In this document: positions 28,409 through 36,576 of the stretch, piece by piece | How positions within the stretch are numbered: position 1 is the stretch's first letter | How the letters are laid out: each line of letters begins with the position of its first letter | Assembly (NCBI GenBank): GCA_035556135.1 | Contig: DATMFO010000003.1 | Coordinates: forward strand, 930,001-994,000 | Length of the DNA: 64,000 bases | Direction: 5' to 3' | Source: ZC4RG30 sp035556135 | GTDB lineage: Bacteria; Pseudomonadota; Gammaproteobacteria; Steroidobacterales; Steroidobacteraceae | The notes under the pieces: model-generated | The model's database searches: none | The model's input: the letters and a program-made list of their open reading frames with translations, nothing else | What the model was told of the DNA's origin: nothing | Position numbers and translations under genes: made by a program

Positions 28409-29674
28409 TCAGTGCCGCGCCGCCAGCGCGTCGCGCGACAGCAGCAACAGGGCCACCAGTGACAGCAGGCTGGCGCCCGAAAGATACCAGCCCACTGAGG
28501 CGAGGCCGTGGTGGTCCGACAGCCACTTGGCCACCGTGGGTGTCAGCGAGGCACCGAGGATGCCGGCGAAGTTGAAGGCAAACGAGGCACCGGTGTAGCG
28601 CACCGCAGTGGGGAACAGCGAACCCAGCGCGGCCCCGAGCGGACCATAGGTGAGCCCCATCAGCAGCAGCCCGATGCAAAGGCAGATGAACACCGGGGCG
28701 GTACCACCGGCCTCGAGCAGGGGCGCGAAAGCGAAGCCGAAGCCCACCATCAGCAGTGCCGCCCCCGACAGCACCGGGCGCGGACCGAAACGGTCCGCCA
28801 GCCGCGCGGACAGCGGAATCGCCAGCGCAAAGAACACCATTGCAAGCAGCAGCAGCCAGAGGAACCGCGCGCGGGAATAGCCGTGGCTGGTGCCCCAGGT
28901 GAGGGCGAACACCGTCATCAGGTAGAAGACCAGGAAGGTGGCCACCGCTCCCAGGGTGCCCAGCACCAGCGCGCGGCCGTGCGCGCGGAACAGTTCCAGC
29001 AGCGGCAGCTTCAGGCGCTGGTCGTTCTCGAGCACACGACGGAAGGCCGGCGTCTCCTCGATGCGCAGCCGCACATACAGCCCCACCACCACCAGGGCCG
29101 CGCTGGCAAGGAAGGGGATGCGCCAGCCCCAGGCCAGGAACTCGCGTTCATCCAGCGTGCCGTCCAGCAGCAGGAAGATGGCCGCCGACAGCACGAAGCC
29201 GATGGGCGCCCCCAGCTGCGGGAACATGCCGTACCAGTTCTGTTTGCCCGGCGGCGCGTTCTCGGTGGCCAGAAGCACCGCGCCGCCCCACTCCCCGCCC
29301 AGGCCGAAGCCCTGCCCGAACCGGCACAGCGCCAGCAGTACCGGCGCCAGCAATCCGGCCGTGTGGTACGTGGGCAGCAGGCCGATCACCACCGTCGAGA
29401 TGCCCATGGTCAGGAGCGCCGCAACCAGCGTGGCCTTGCGACCCACGCGATCACCGAAGTGGCCGAACACGGCCGATCCCACGGGCCGGGCGAAGAACGC
29501 CAGCGCGAAGGTGGCCAGTGACTGCAGCGTGGCCGCATCCGGGTCTGAAGCAGGGAAAAACAGCTGCGGAAACACCAGCACCGCGGCGTTGGCAAAGATG
29601 TAGAAGTCGAAGAACTCGATCGTGGTGCCGATCAAGCTCGCGAACAGCACGCGCCGTGGCGAATTTCCCTGCAT
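28409..29674 (-). CDS. MFS permease, metabolite:H+ symporter (MHS) type
   Basis: 421 residues with 12 predicted membrane segments. FDFYIFANAAVLVFPQLFFP at the N-terminus and GSAVFGHFGDRVGRKATLV in loop 2-3 are typical of the MHS group (KgtP, ProP, ShiA-like), proton-coupled importers of organic acids or osmolytes. Substrate cannot be told. Same strand as maoC and tadA with a 21-base gap. Confidence 0.9.
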   Translation of the reverse strand: MQGNSPRRVLFASLIGTTIEFFDFYIFANAAVLVFPQLFFPASDPDAATLQSLATFALAFFARPVGSAVFGHFGDRVGRKATLVAALLTMGISTVVIGLLPTYHTAGLLAPVLLALCRFGQGFGLGGEWGGAVLLATENAPPGKQNWYGMFPQLGAPIGFVLSAAIFLLLDGTLDEREFLAWGWRIPFLASAALVVVGLYVRLRIEETPAFRRVLENDQRLKLPLLELFRAHGRALVLGTLGAVATFLVFYLMTVFALTWGTSHGYSRARFLWLLLLAMVFFALAIPLSARLADRFGPRPVLSGAALLMVGFGFAFAPLLEAGGTAPVFICLCIGLLLMGLTYGPLGAALGSLFPTAVRYTGASFAFNFAGILGASLTPTVAKWLSDHHGLASVGWYLSGASLLSLVALLLLSRDALAARH

Positions 29675-29716
29675 GCCCCCCCCGGGCTGTCGCCGATTTG
29701 CAGCGGCTATCTTCGC

Positions 29717-30493
29717 CTATTTCTCGACGAACGCACGCTCTATCACGTAGTCGCCCGGCTCGCCGATGCGCGAGGAGATCACGAAACCGCGCTCATCCAG
29801 CAGCCGCCGCGTGTCTTCCAGCATGTGCGGCGAGCCGCAGAGCATGAAGCGGTCATCGGCGGGATTCAGGGGCGGCAGGCCGACGCGCGAGGCCAGGCTG
29901 CCGTCGGAGATCTGGTCGGTGATGCGCCCCTGTATACGGAAGGGTTCGCGCGTCACGGTGGGGTGGTAGATCAGCTTGCCCTGCGCAATCTCGCCCAGCA
30001 GCTCGTGCTTCGGCAGCTCCTCGCTGATGAAGTTCTCGTAGGCGAGGTCAGTCCGGTGCCGCACGCCATGCGCGACGATCACCTTCTCGAACCGTTCGTA
30101 GGTTTCAGGATCCTGGATGATGGACAGGAAGGGCGCGAGTCCGGTGCCGGTGCCCAGCAGGTACAGGTGCTTGCCCGGCTTCAGGTCGTGCAGCACCAGC
30201 GTGCCCGTGGGCTTGCGGCTCACCAGCACCTCATCGCCTTCCTTCAGGTGCTGCAACCGTGAAGTCAGCGGACCGTTCTGCACCTTGATGCTGAAGAACT
30301 CCAGGTGCTCTTCCCAGTTCGGGCTGGCGATGGAATAGGCGCGCAGCAGCGGACGGCCCTCCACCTGGAGGCCGAGCATCACGAAGTGCCCGCTTTCGAA
30401 GCGGAAACCAGGGTCGCGCGTGGTCCGGAACGAGAACAGGCTTTCGTTCCAGTGGCGCACGGCCAGTACGCGTTCACTCGCAATCGCAGCCAT
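29717..30493 (-). CDS. fpr: Ferredoxin/flavodoxin-NADP+ reductase
   Basis: FAD enzyme that moves electrons between NADPH and ferredoxin or flavodoxin. 258 residues, the length of subclass I bacterial Fpr. The FAD-binding LLRAYSIASPNWEEHLEFFSIK and NADP-binding LLGTGTGLAPFLSI motifs are intact, and the C-terminus ends in YVIERAFVEK, typical of this family. First gene of a possible fpr-MFS-maoC-tadA run. Confidence 0.94.
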   Translation of the reverse strand: MAAIASERVLAVRHWNESLFSFRTTRDPGFRFESGHFVMLGLQVEGRPLLRAYSIASPNWEEHLEFFSIKVQNGPLTSRLQHLKEGDEVLVSRKPTGTLVLHDLKPGKHLYLLGTGTGLAPFLSIIQDPETYERFEKVIVAHGVRHRTDLAYENFISEELPKHELLGEIAQGKLIYHPTVTREPFRIQGRITDQISDGSLASRVGLPPLNPADDRFMLCGSPHMLEDTRRLLDERGFVISSRIGEPGDYVIERAFVEK

Positions 30494-30579
30494 TGCCGGA
30501 AATCACCATTGGGAGAATGGAGGGCAAGGCTAAGGGGTTTTTTATGCCCGAAAAAGCCTTGACCTGCTTAAATGCATAA

Positions 30580-30600
30580 CCGGATCGCATAACGATCCGG
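30580..30600 (-). terminator. Hairpin downstream of the ring-cleavage dioxygenase
   Basis: Perfect 8-bp stem (CCGGATCG / CGATCCGG) with a 5-base loop, 18 bases after the dioxygenase stop and followed on the minus strand by a T-rich stretch (TTATGCATTT). Probably ends the WEGD-DUF6152-dioxygenase transcript and separates it from fpr. Confidence 0.55.
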
Positions 30601-30617
30601 TCTGCGGCTGGAAAGCC

Positions 30618-31913
30618 CTAGGCGCGCGCCGCCGGCTTGTCCCAGCTCTTCTTGCTGTCGTCGTCGCCGGCCACCGAATACAGCACCTGCGCGTTGCGAG
30701 TCTTCTGGAAGTCCTCCAGCGACTGGCCGCGCATGGCCGCATAGATGTGCAGGTTGGTGGTGCCGACCACCGCGCCGAGCTTCTCCAGCAGGAAGAAGAT
30801 CACGCCGTAGTGGATCAGGCCGCGCCAGTCGCGCCGGCGCACCAGGTCGCGCTCTTCTTCCGTGAGCTTGTGCTGCTCGAACAGCGGTTCCGGGTCGGCC
30901 AGGAATGCCTTGCGGAATTCCGGCTTCACCAGCTCGTGGATGAAGCGGTTCAGGCGGAAGGCCTTCACGCTGCGCTCGATGGTGTACGGATAGGTGCCCT
31001 CGAGCTTCTCGAGGCCCTCGTACTGCTCGGTCATGCGCTTGCGGTACTGCTCCACCGGTTCGCTGATCGGGTCATCGCCCACGTTCTCGAAGATCACGCT
31101 GGCGATGGGCGTCATCGACGGCAGGTAGTAGGTCTGGTGCGTCTTGGTCACCTTCTTCGAAAGTGCCGCCCGCATCATCAGCCACATCACCACCTCGGCG
31201 CCTTCCATGCCGCCCAGCGTGGCGTACTCGGCCACGGTGACCTTGGTGAGGCCTTCCGGATCCTTCTCCAGCCGCTCCAGGAACTCCATGTCCCAGGGCG
31301 TGTTGTTGAAGCCGCAGCGCTCGCCATGCACCTGGTGCGAGAGGCCGCCGGTACCCACGATGGCCACCTTGATGTCCTCGGGATACGAGAGGATGGCCTT
31401 GCGCAGCGCGAGGCCGAGCTTGTAGAAGCGAAGCGGCGTCGGTACGGGCGGGTTCAGCACGCCGCACTGGAACGGCACGATGCGGCAGGGCCAGCCCTTG
31501 TCATGCGGCAGCAGCAGCGACAGCGGCGAGAACACGCCGTGATCGAGGTCTTTGCCCTGGAAGTACGAGAGGTCGAACTCGTCGGCCACCAGGCCCGCGG
31601 CAATATGCGCGGCGAGCTTCGGATCACCCTGGAACGGCGGCAGCTTGCGCGGACCACCGCCCTCGTCCGCCGGACGGTACTCCTCGCCCACGCCCAGCGC
31701 GAAGTGCGAGTAGTGGTCGAGGAAGAACGAGGTGATGTGGTCGTTGAAGATGTACAGCAGTACGTCGGGCTTCTTCTCGGCCAGCCAGTCCTGCACTGGC
31801 TTGTAGCCTTCGAAGATCGGCTTCCAGACCGGGTCTTCGTGCTTCTTCGCGTCCAGTGCGAAACCGATGGTGGGAGTGTGGGAAGTCGCGATCCCACCGA
31901 TGATTCTGGCCAT
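30618..31913 (-). CDS. Class III extradiol dioxygenase with fused LigB- and LigA-like domains (gallate-dioxygenase-like)
   Basis: Opens an aromatic catechol-type ring with Fe(II). 431 residues, the size of single-chain gallate dioxygenases (DesB, GalA, about 420). The N-terminal LigB-like domain (about 1-290) starts IIGGIATSHTPTIGF and has His12 and His59 (IFNDH), the iron ligands in DesB, plus LDHGVFSPL (His125). The C-terminal part (about 300-420) is LigA-like (RDLVRRRDWRGLIHYG). Gallate is the likeliest substrate from the fusion and close motif match; protocatechuate or a methylated relative is possible. No hydratase, aldolase or lactonase for the later steps is nearby. Lies 43 bases after the DUF6152 gene. 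Confidence 0.82.
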   Translation of the reverse strand: MARIIGGIATSHTPTIGFALDAKKHEDPVWKPIFEGYKPVQDWLAEKKPDVLLYIFNDHITSFFLDHYSHFALGVGEEYRPADEGGGPRKLPPFQGDPKLAAHIAAGLVADEFDLSYFQGKDLDHGVFSPLSLLLPHDKGWPCRIVPFQCGVLNPPVPTPLRFYKLGLALRKAILSYPEDIKVAIVGTGGLSHQVHGERCGFNNTPWDMEFLERLEKDPEGLTKVTVAEYATLGGMEGAEVVMWLMMRAALSKKVTKTHQTYYLPSMTPIASVIFENVGDDPISEPVEQYRKRMTEQYEGLEKLEGTYPYTIERSVKAFRLNRFIHELVKPEFRKAFLADPEPLFEQHKLTEEERDLVRRRDWRGLIHYGVIFFLLEKLGAVVGTTNLHIYAAMRGQSLEDFQKTRNAQVLYSVAGDDDSKKSWDKPAARA

Positions 31914-31956
31914 TAAGTCGAACTACCTCTCTAGCAAAAAAACCGGTCGGGGGCGC

Positions 31957-32388
31957 TCAGCGCCCCTCGGCCTGGCGGCGGACTTCCTCGCCCACGCGCT
32001 GCACGTCGCCGGCACTGCGGGGACGCATGCCGAAGAATTCGCCATTCTCCAGCGTGGCGGAAGTCACGTAACCACCCTCGGTGCCATCCTTGAACGGCGC
32101 GGCGTGCACGGTGAGCTTGTCACCCACCTTCACCATGCCGTTGCGGTAACCGCTGCGGTACATGTTGTTGGTGCTGTGGCCCTCGAAGCGCACCTCGCGC
32201 TTGCCCTTCGCGTCGTTGAGCTCGATCACCAGGTCCATGTGCGGGTTGATGGCGCGGAAGCGCTTCACCACGCCGGTGTAGGAGACGCTCTTGCCGAAGT
32301 CGAACTGCACCGCGGAGTGGTGCGCCAGGGCGGCTCCACCCACCAGGGCGAAGGCGATCACTGTCATCGTGCGGATCATCTTGTTCAT
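31957..32388 (-). CDS. Secreted DUF6152-family protein (copy A)
   Basis: 143 residues with a signal peptide (VIAFALVGGAALA) followed at once by HHSAVQFDF, the hallmark start of the mature DUF6152 domain; VSYTGVVKRFRAINPHMDLVIEL continues it. No known enzymatic activity. A paired-His start could bind metal, which is only a guess. It sits between a WEGD protein and a ring-cleavage dioxygenase and has a paralogue at 56713-57237. Confidence 0.8.
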   Translation of the reverse strand: MNKMIRTMTVIAFALVGGAALAHHSAVQFDFGKSVSYTGVVKRFRAINPHMDLVIELNDAKGKREVRFEGHSTNNMYRSGYRNGMVKVGDKLTVHAAPFKDGTEGGYVTSATLENGEFFGMRPRSAGDVQRVGEEVRRQAEGR

Positions 32389-32421
32389 TGCGGGTTCCTC
32401 AAGCGGATTCGGATTGCTCGA

Positions 32422-33147
32422 TCAGGGGACAGGCACGCCCTTCTGCTTTGCCACTTCGTCGATGCGGTTGATCCACATCTCCTCCGGGCACTCGTAGGGC
32501 AGGACGCGGCCGTTGGGCACCTCGGCCCAGTTCTTCCGCATCACCACGGGCTTGGCGTAGAAGACCGGATCAGTCATGGTCATCTCCACCGACAGGATGC
32601 GCCGTCCCTGGGCATCTACACCGTTGAGCTTGTAACGCTCGACGATCTTCGCCTGGTCGGAATGCGAGGTGTTGCGCTGGTCCACCTGGTCAACCAGGTT
32701 GTCGGTTTCCACCACCAGCACATCGCCTTCCCAGTGACCACTCGAGTAGCCGTTGCGGCCGGGTACACGATCTGCCGGCGGGGCATTGCGGTCGCCCAGG
32801 TACACGCGGCGGATCTCGCTGTGGGCTTCATAGACAATGGTGATCTGCTCGGGCCGCTGGATGATCTCCATGGGATAGCCGCCGGAGCCCAGCATCGATC
32901 CGGGCATGCCGGTGCCCACGCACCACCTGCCGGGGGAATCGTCGGTGCCACCCACCAGCTTCTGGTAGGCGTCGAGGCGCTGTTTCGCCAGCGGGGTCAG
33001 CTGGGCGGGTTCGTTGGGGCCGGGGTTGGGCCCATTGGTCCAGACCCCCGTGAAATCAGGTCGCGCGGGCGCAGCCGCCCCGGCAGCCAGACAGAAAAGC
33101 GCAGCAGCGACCCCCGCGCCACGCGTCATCGACTTCAGATGCCCCAT
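32422..33147 (-). CDS. Secreted WEGD-repeat protein, single-unit form (unknown function)
   Basis: 241 residues with an N-terminal hydrophobic signal (AAALFCLAAGAAA). The mature part opens FTGVWTNG and carries a core GRNGYSSGHWEGDVLVVETDNL, then RILSVEMTMTDPVFYAKPVV. The same pattern occurs twice in the protein at 57237-58703, so this is one unit of a beta-rich secreted family. I do not know its function. AAGGGGGGAA precedes the ATG at 33147. First gene of a WEGD-DUF6152-dioxygenase operon (gaps 33 and 43 bases). Confidence 0.75.
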   Translation of the reverse strand: MGHLKSMTRGAGVAAALFCLAAGAAAPARPDFTGVWTNGPNPGPNEPAQLTPLAKQRLDAYQKLVGGTDDSPGRWCVGTGMPGSMLGSGGYPMEIIQRPEQITIVYEAHSEIRRVYLGDRNAPPADRVPGRNGYSSGHWEGDVLVVETDNLVDQVDQRNTSHSDQAKIVERYKLNGVDAQGRRILSVEMTMTDPVFYAKPVVMRKNWAEVPNGRVLPYECPEEMWINRIDEVAKQKGVPVP

Positions 33148-33189
33148 GTGCCCGTTCCCCCCTTGTTCCGGGTGTGTTGGTAACCGTCA

Positions 33190-33219
33190 AGCGTAGGCGC
33201 GCCCCCCGGAGGCTGTCAA
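33190..33219 (-). promoter_or_regulatory. Candidate promoter of the WEGD-DUF6152-dioxygenase operon
   Basis: Minus strand: a perfect TTGACA (33214-33219) after a T run, 18-base spacer, then TACGCT (33190-33195). Transcription would begin about 35 bases upstream of the first ATG. The -10 is poor. Confidence 0.4.
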
Positions 33220-33264
33220 AAAAAGCCCCGGCAACTCTCCTACTGTGACATCCATAATGCCCCA

Positions 33265-34047
33265 ATGTTTCCTTCGCTATACGTGCCGCACGGTGGCGGC
33301 CCCTGCTTCTTCATGGAGGATCCGCAGGGAATCTGGACCGGCATGAGTCGCTTCCTGGCCTCCCTGCCGGCTTCGCTGCCCGAAAGACCGCAGGCCATCC
33401 TCATCGTATCGGGCCATTGGGAAACCCGTGGTTTCGCACTGACGGGCGCGGTGCAGCCGCCCCTCGTCTACGACTACTACGGGTTTCCGGCCCATACCTA
33501 CCAGCTGCGATATGACGTGCCGGGTGCACCGGTGCTGGCCGCGCACATCGCCGCACTGCTGCAGAGGGCAGGCTTTGCAGCGCAGGTGGATCCGGTCCGC
33601 GGACTGGATCACGGCGTGTTCGTGCCGCTGAAGGTCGCGTTTCCGGACGCCACGGTGCCTGTGGTGGAGCTGTCCCTGGATGCGGGACTGGACGCCGCCC
33701 TGCACCTGGCGGCCGGTCGCGCGCTGGCGCCGCTGCGTGCCGAGGGCGTGCTGGTGATGGGCGCCGGAATGAGCTTCCACAACCTGCGTGCATTGGGCGA
33801 TCCGCGGCTCACTGTGCCATCGCAGCAGTTTGATGCCTGGCTTGATGCCGCCGCCTGCGCGCCAGCCGAACAACGGGCCAGTTTGCTGGCGCGCTGGCAG
33901 GAAGCGCCGGCGGCGCGCCTGGCGCACCCCCGTCCGGAACACCTGCTGCCGTTGATGGTGGCGGCCGGCGCGTCAGACCAGCCCGGCCGGCGCATCTACG
34001 CCGAGGAAGTGCTCGGAACAATGATTGCGGGGTTCGCCTTCGACTGA
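33265..34047 (+). CDS. DODA-type extradiol dioxygenase (LigB superfamily, YgiD-like)
   Basis: 260 residues. YVPHGGGPCFF, IVSGHWETRGFALTG and VRGLDHGVFVPLK give the metal ligands and catalytic His of the 4,5-DOPA-extradiol-dioxygenase family, which usually acts on catechol-like compounds in the cytoplasm; physiological substrate unknown. Divergent from the operon that encodes the other LigB-fold enzyme, across a 117-base gap. Confidence 0.9.
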   Translation: MFPSLYVPHGGGPCFFMEDPQGIWTGMSRFLASLPASLPERPQAILIVSGHWETRGFALTGAVQPPLVYDYYGFPAHTYQLRYDVPGAPVLAAHIAALLQRAGFAAQVDPVRGLDHGVFVPLKVAFPDATVPVVELSLDAGLDAALHLAAGRALAPLRAEGVLVMGAGMSFHNLRALGDPRLTVPSQQFDAWLDAAACAPAEQRASLLARWQEAPAARLAHPRPEHLLPLMVAAGASDQPGRRIYAEEVLGTMIAGFAFD

Positions 34048-34056
34048 GCGCGCGCC

Positions 34057-34638
34057 TCAGCGCGGCAGCAGTGGCACGCCGATGAGCACGCCGTGCAGCC
34101 AGAAGAGCACCAGCGCGTAGATGCCCAGCCCCAGCACCACGGCCAGCACGTCATTCATTGGCGAAGGCGCAGGTAGCGGCATCATCAGCGGCCGCTGGCC
34201 ACGGCGCTTCAGCGAAATGCGCGTCGCCACTGCCCAGGCCAGCAGGCCGCCAAACAGCAGCAGGTCGGCGAGCATGCCATTGGCAATCAGGTGCGCCACC
34301 GCCCACATCTTCACCGCAGCCAGCATGGGATGCTTCAGCCGGGCCTTGATCGCACCGGGGAGGTAGGCGGCCAGCAGCAGCGGGAACACCGGCAGCATCA
34401 GGAGGAATGCCAGGTGCCGTGTCCATAGCGGCGGCGCGTACAGCAGCACTGGCGACTGGCGCGCGGCCACGTAGCCCATCACCAGCAGCACCAGGCCGGC
34501 TGCCGAGATGAGGGAATACAGCCCGCGCCACGCGTTCACGCCCAGCGCCTCGGCCCAGCGGTCCCGCGTGGCCACGGACACGATGGCAATGGAGTGCACA
34601 CCGATGAAGAGGATCAGGCCGATTATGAGCTGCACCAT
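34057..34638 (-). CDS. NnrU-family membrane protein
   Basis: 193 residues with about five or six membrane segments. LFIGVHSIAIVSVATRDRW at the start and ARLKHPMLAAVKMWAVAHLIANG in the middle are the NnrU/isoprenylcysteine-methyltransferase-like signature. NnrU was linked to denitrification in Rhodobacter, but many members have no such context, as here. Three bases after the SDR gene stop, so probably co-transcribed with it. Confidence 0.87.
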   Translation of the reverse strand: MVQLIIGLILFIGVHSIAIVSVATRDRWAEALGVNAWRGLYSLISAAGLVLLVMGYVAARQSPVLLYAPPLWTRHLAFLLMLPVFPLLLAAYLPGAIKARLKHPMLAAVKMWAVAHLIANGMLADLLLFGGLLAWAVATRISLKRRGQRPLMMPLPAPSPMNDVLAVVLGLGIYALVLFWLHGVLIGVPLLPR

Positions 34639-34641
34639 GTT

Positions 34642-35397
34642 TCAGGCCCTCTGCATGTCACCGTCGATGGGGATCACCTGGCCGGAGATGGAGCGCGCGG
34701 CGGGGGAAGCCAGGAACAACGCCAGCTGTCCGATGTCGGCAGGGTCCACCAGCGCCTTCAGCGACTGGCTGGCCATGCCCAGCAGCTTCTCTTCCTCGAT
34801 GCTGCGACCGGAAACCTGCGCACGCCCGGCGAACACCCGTTCGGCACGCTCTCCCGCCACCGCGCCAGGGGCGATGGCGTTGACGCGGATGCCATGGGCA
34901 CCCAGCTCCAGCGACAGCGACTTGGTCAGCCCCACCAGCGCCCACTTCGAGGCCGAATAGGGACTGCGATTGGCATAGCCGAAGCGCCCGGCGGCTGACG
35001 ACATGTTGAGGATGACACCGCCGCCAGCAGCAATCAGATGCGGGATGACGAGTCGCGTGACGTCGAAGGTGCCGGTCAGGTTCACGCGCAGCACTGCATC
35101 CCAGTCGGCGGGATCGAGTTCGTGCAGCGGACGGGTGGGACCACCAATGCCGGCATTGTTCACCAGCACGTCGATGCCGCCGAGGTGCAGGAGGGCATCT
35201 TCCACCATGCCGGCAGTGGCGGCGCGATCACCGATTTCGCAGGGGCTGCCCGCCAGGCCCGGCAACTCGCGCAGCGCGGCGGCCAGGCGGGTGCGGTCGA
35301 TGTCACAGATGTAGACGCGTGCACCGGCAGCATGGAAGGCACGCGCGATGGCAAGACCGATGCCGGCCGCGCCGGCCGTGATGAGGACACGGTTCAT
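34642..35397 (-). CDS. Short-chain dehydrogenase/reductase
   Basis: 251 residues, classical SDR. The N-terminal glycine motif is TAGAAGIGLAIA, NNAG is at VLVNNAGIGG, and the catalytic Ser and YxxxK appear in MSSAAGRFGYANRSPYSASKWAL. Glycine-motif and DIDRT acidic residue suggest NAD(H). Substrate unknown. Upstream partner of the NnrU gene. Confidence 0.92.
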   Translation of the reverse strand: MNRVLITAGAAGIGLAIARAFHAAGARVYICDIDRTRLAAALRELPGLAGSPCEIGDRAATAGMVEDALLHLGGIDVLVNNAGIGGPTRPLHELDPADWDAVLRVNLTGTFDVTRLVIPHLIAAGGGVILNMSSAAGRFGYANRSPYSASKWALVGLTKSLSLELGAHGIRVNAIAPGAVAGERAERVFAGRAQVSGRSIEEEKLLGMASQSLKALVDPADIGQLALFLASPAARSISGQVIPIDGDMQRA

Positions 35398-35450
35398 GCC
35401 GGCAGTGTAGCGCGAGCCCGGCGTTTCGCCGCAGGCGGACGGGCCAGGCC

Positions 35451-36098
35451 CTAAGGTGCGCGGCGGGCGGACTCCACCTTCACCGGCGTGGCCAGCATCT
35501 GCCCCTTCATCACCGGATTGCGCGCATCCTCGCTGCGCGGCAGCTCCAGCATGGCGCGCACCACGTCCATTCCGGAAACCACGCGCCCGAACACGGCGTA
35601 GCCGGGGTCGCCGCCGGGCTTTCCGTCCATCGACACCAGGTCGCCCACCACGATGAAGAAGTCCGCGGTGGCGGTGCCGGGCGCCTCGCGCGCCATCGAG
35701 ATGGCGCCATCCACATGCGACAGGCCCGTGGCCAGCGGCGATTCATGGGCAATGGGCTTGTACACCAGCCGGCTGTTGTTCTGCAGGCCGCCCTGCACGA
35801 TGGCGTACTTGCCATCGGCCGAGACCTTGTGCGCGCGGTAGAAGGTGATGCCGTCAAAGCGCTTCGCGTCGACGTAGCGCAGGAAGTTTGCGGCCGTCAC
35901 CGGTGCACGTTCGGTCTCCACGGCGATGTGGATGTCACCCAGCGCCGTCTTGAAGATCACCATGGTGGTGGCGGGCGCAGGTGCAGGTGCAGGTGCGGCC
36001 GATTGAGCCGGCGCCGCGGTTTCCTGCGACCAGGCCGGCAGGGCCAGGCAGGCAAGCAGCGACAGCAGGCCGGGCAGGATGCGTTGCGTGGTGTTCAA
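35451..36098 (-). CDS. Periplasmic cyclophilin-type peptidyl-prolyl isomerase
   Basis: 215 residues from a TTG at 36098 that follows GAGGA at good spacing; no ATG lies between here and the upstream gene. Signal peptide (LLSLLACLALPAWSQ), an Ala/Pro-rich linker (APAQSAAPAPAPAPA), then a cyclophilin core (MVIFKTALGDIHIAVETERAP, FDGITFYRAH). Helps proline isomerisation in exported proteins. Complements the cytoplasmic copy at 12477. Confidence 0.88.
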   Translation of the reverse strand: MNTTQRILPGLLSLLACLALPAWSQETAAPAQSAAPAPAPAPATTMVIFKTALGDIHIAVETERAPVTAANFLRYVDAKRFDGITFYRAHKVSADGKYAIVQGGLQNNSRLVYKPIAHESPLATGLSHVDGAISMAREAPGTATADFFIVVGDLVSMDGKPGGDPGYAVFGRVVSGMDVVRAMLELPRSEDARNPVMKGQMLATPVKVESARRAP

Positions 36099-36108
36099 GG
36101 CCAGTTCC

Positions 36109-36546
36109 TCAGGGAGTCGGGAAGTTGATCTGCACCGACACGGCAGACCGTTCGGCCGCCCCGTGGTACACCGCCTCGATGTTGTTGCCATCCGGATCGA
36201 GTACGAAGGCCGCATAATAACCCGGATGGTACGGGCGCTCTCCCGGCGCGCCATTGTCGCGGCCGCCGGCGGCCACCGCGGCCGCATGGAAGCGCTTCAC
36301 AGCTTCGTGACTTGCTGCCTGGAATGCCAGGTGCACGCGGCCGGTCAGCACGCCCTGCGCCGCCTGGCTGTCGCGCGTGGAAACGAACAGCTCGTCATAC
36401 CAGAAGTAGTCGGCCGCCTCCCCTCCCAGCGGAATGCCCAGTGCATTGAACACCGCCGCGTAAAAGCGCCGGCTGGCGGCAAGGTCGGCAGTGACCAGCT
36501 GCAGGTGATCGATCATCCGGCCGCGGTGCAGGGTTGAAGTCTCCAT
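36109..36546 (-). CDS. VOC-superfamily (glyoxalase-like) protein
   Basis: 145 residues; paired beta-alpha-beta-beta-beta modules: IDHLQLVTADLAASRRFY at the start and YYAAFVLDPDGNNIEAVYH at the end, with His and Glu in metal-ligand positions. Could be a lyase, isomerase, or resistance protein; substrate not predictable. Ten bases before the periplasmic cyclophilin on the same strand. Confidence 0.87.
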   Translation of the reverse strand: METSTLHRGRMIDHLQLVTADLAASRRFYAAVFNALGIPLGGEAADYFWYDELFVSTRDSQAAQGVLTGRVHLAFQAASHEAVKRFHAAAVAAGGRDNGAPGERPYHPGYYAAFVLDPDGNNIEAVYHGAAERSAVSVQINFPTP

Positions 36547-36576
36547 AGGTGCGCCTCCTTCACGTGATTCGTCTGG

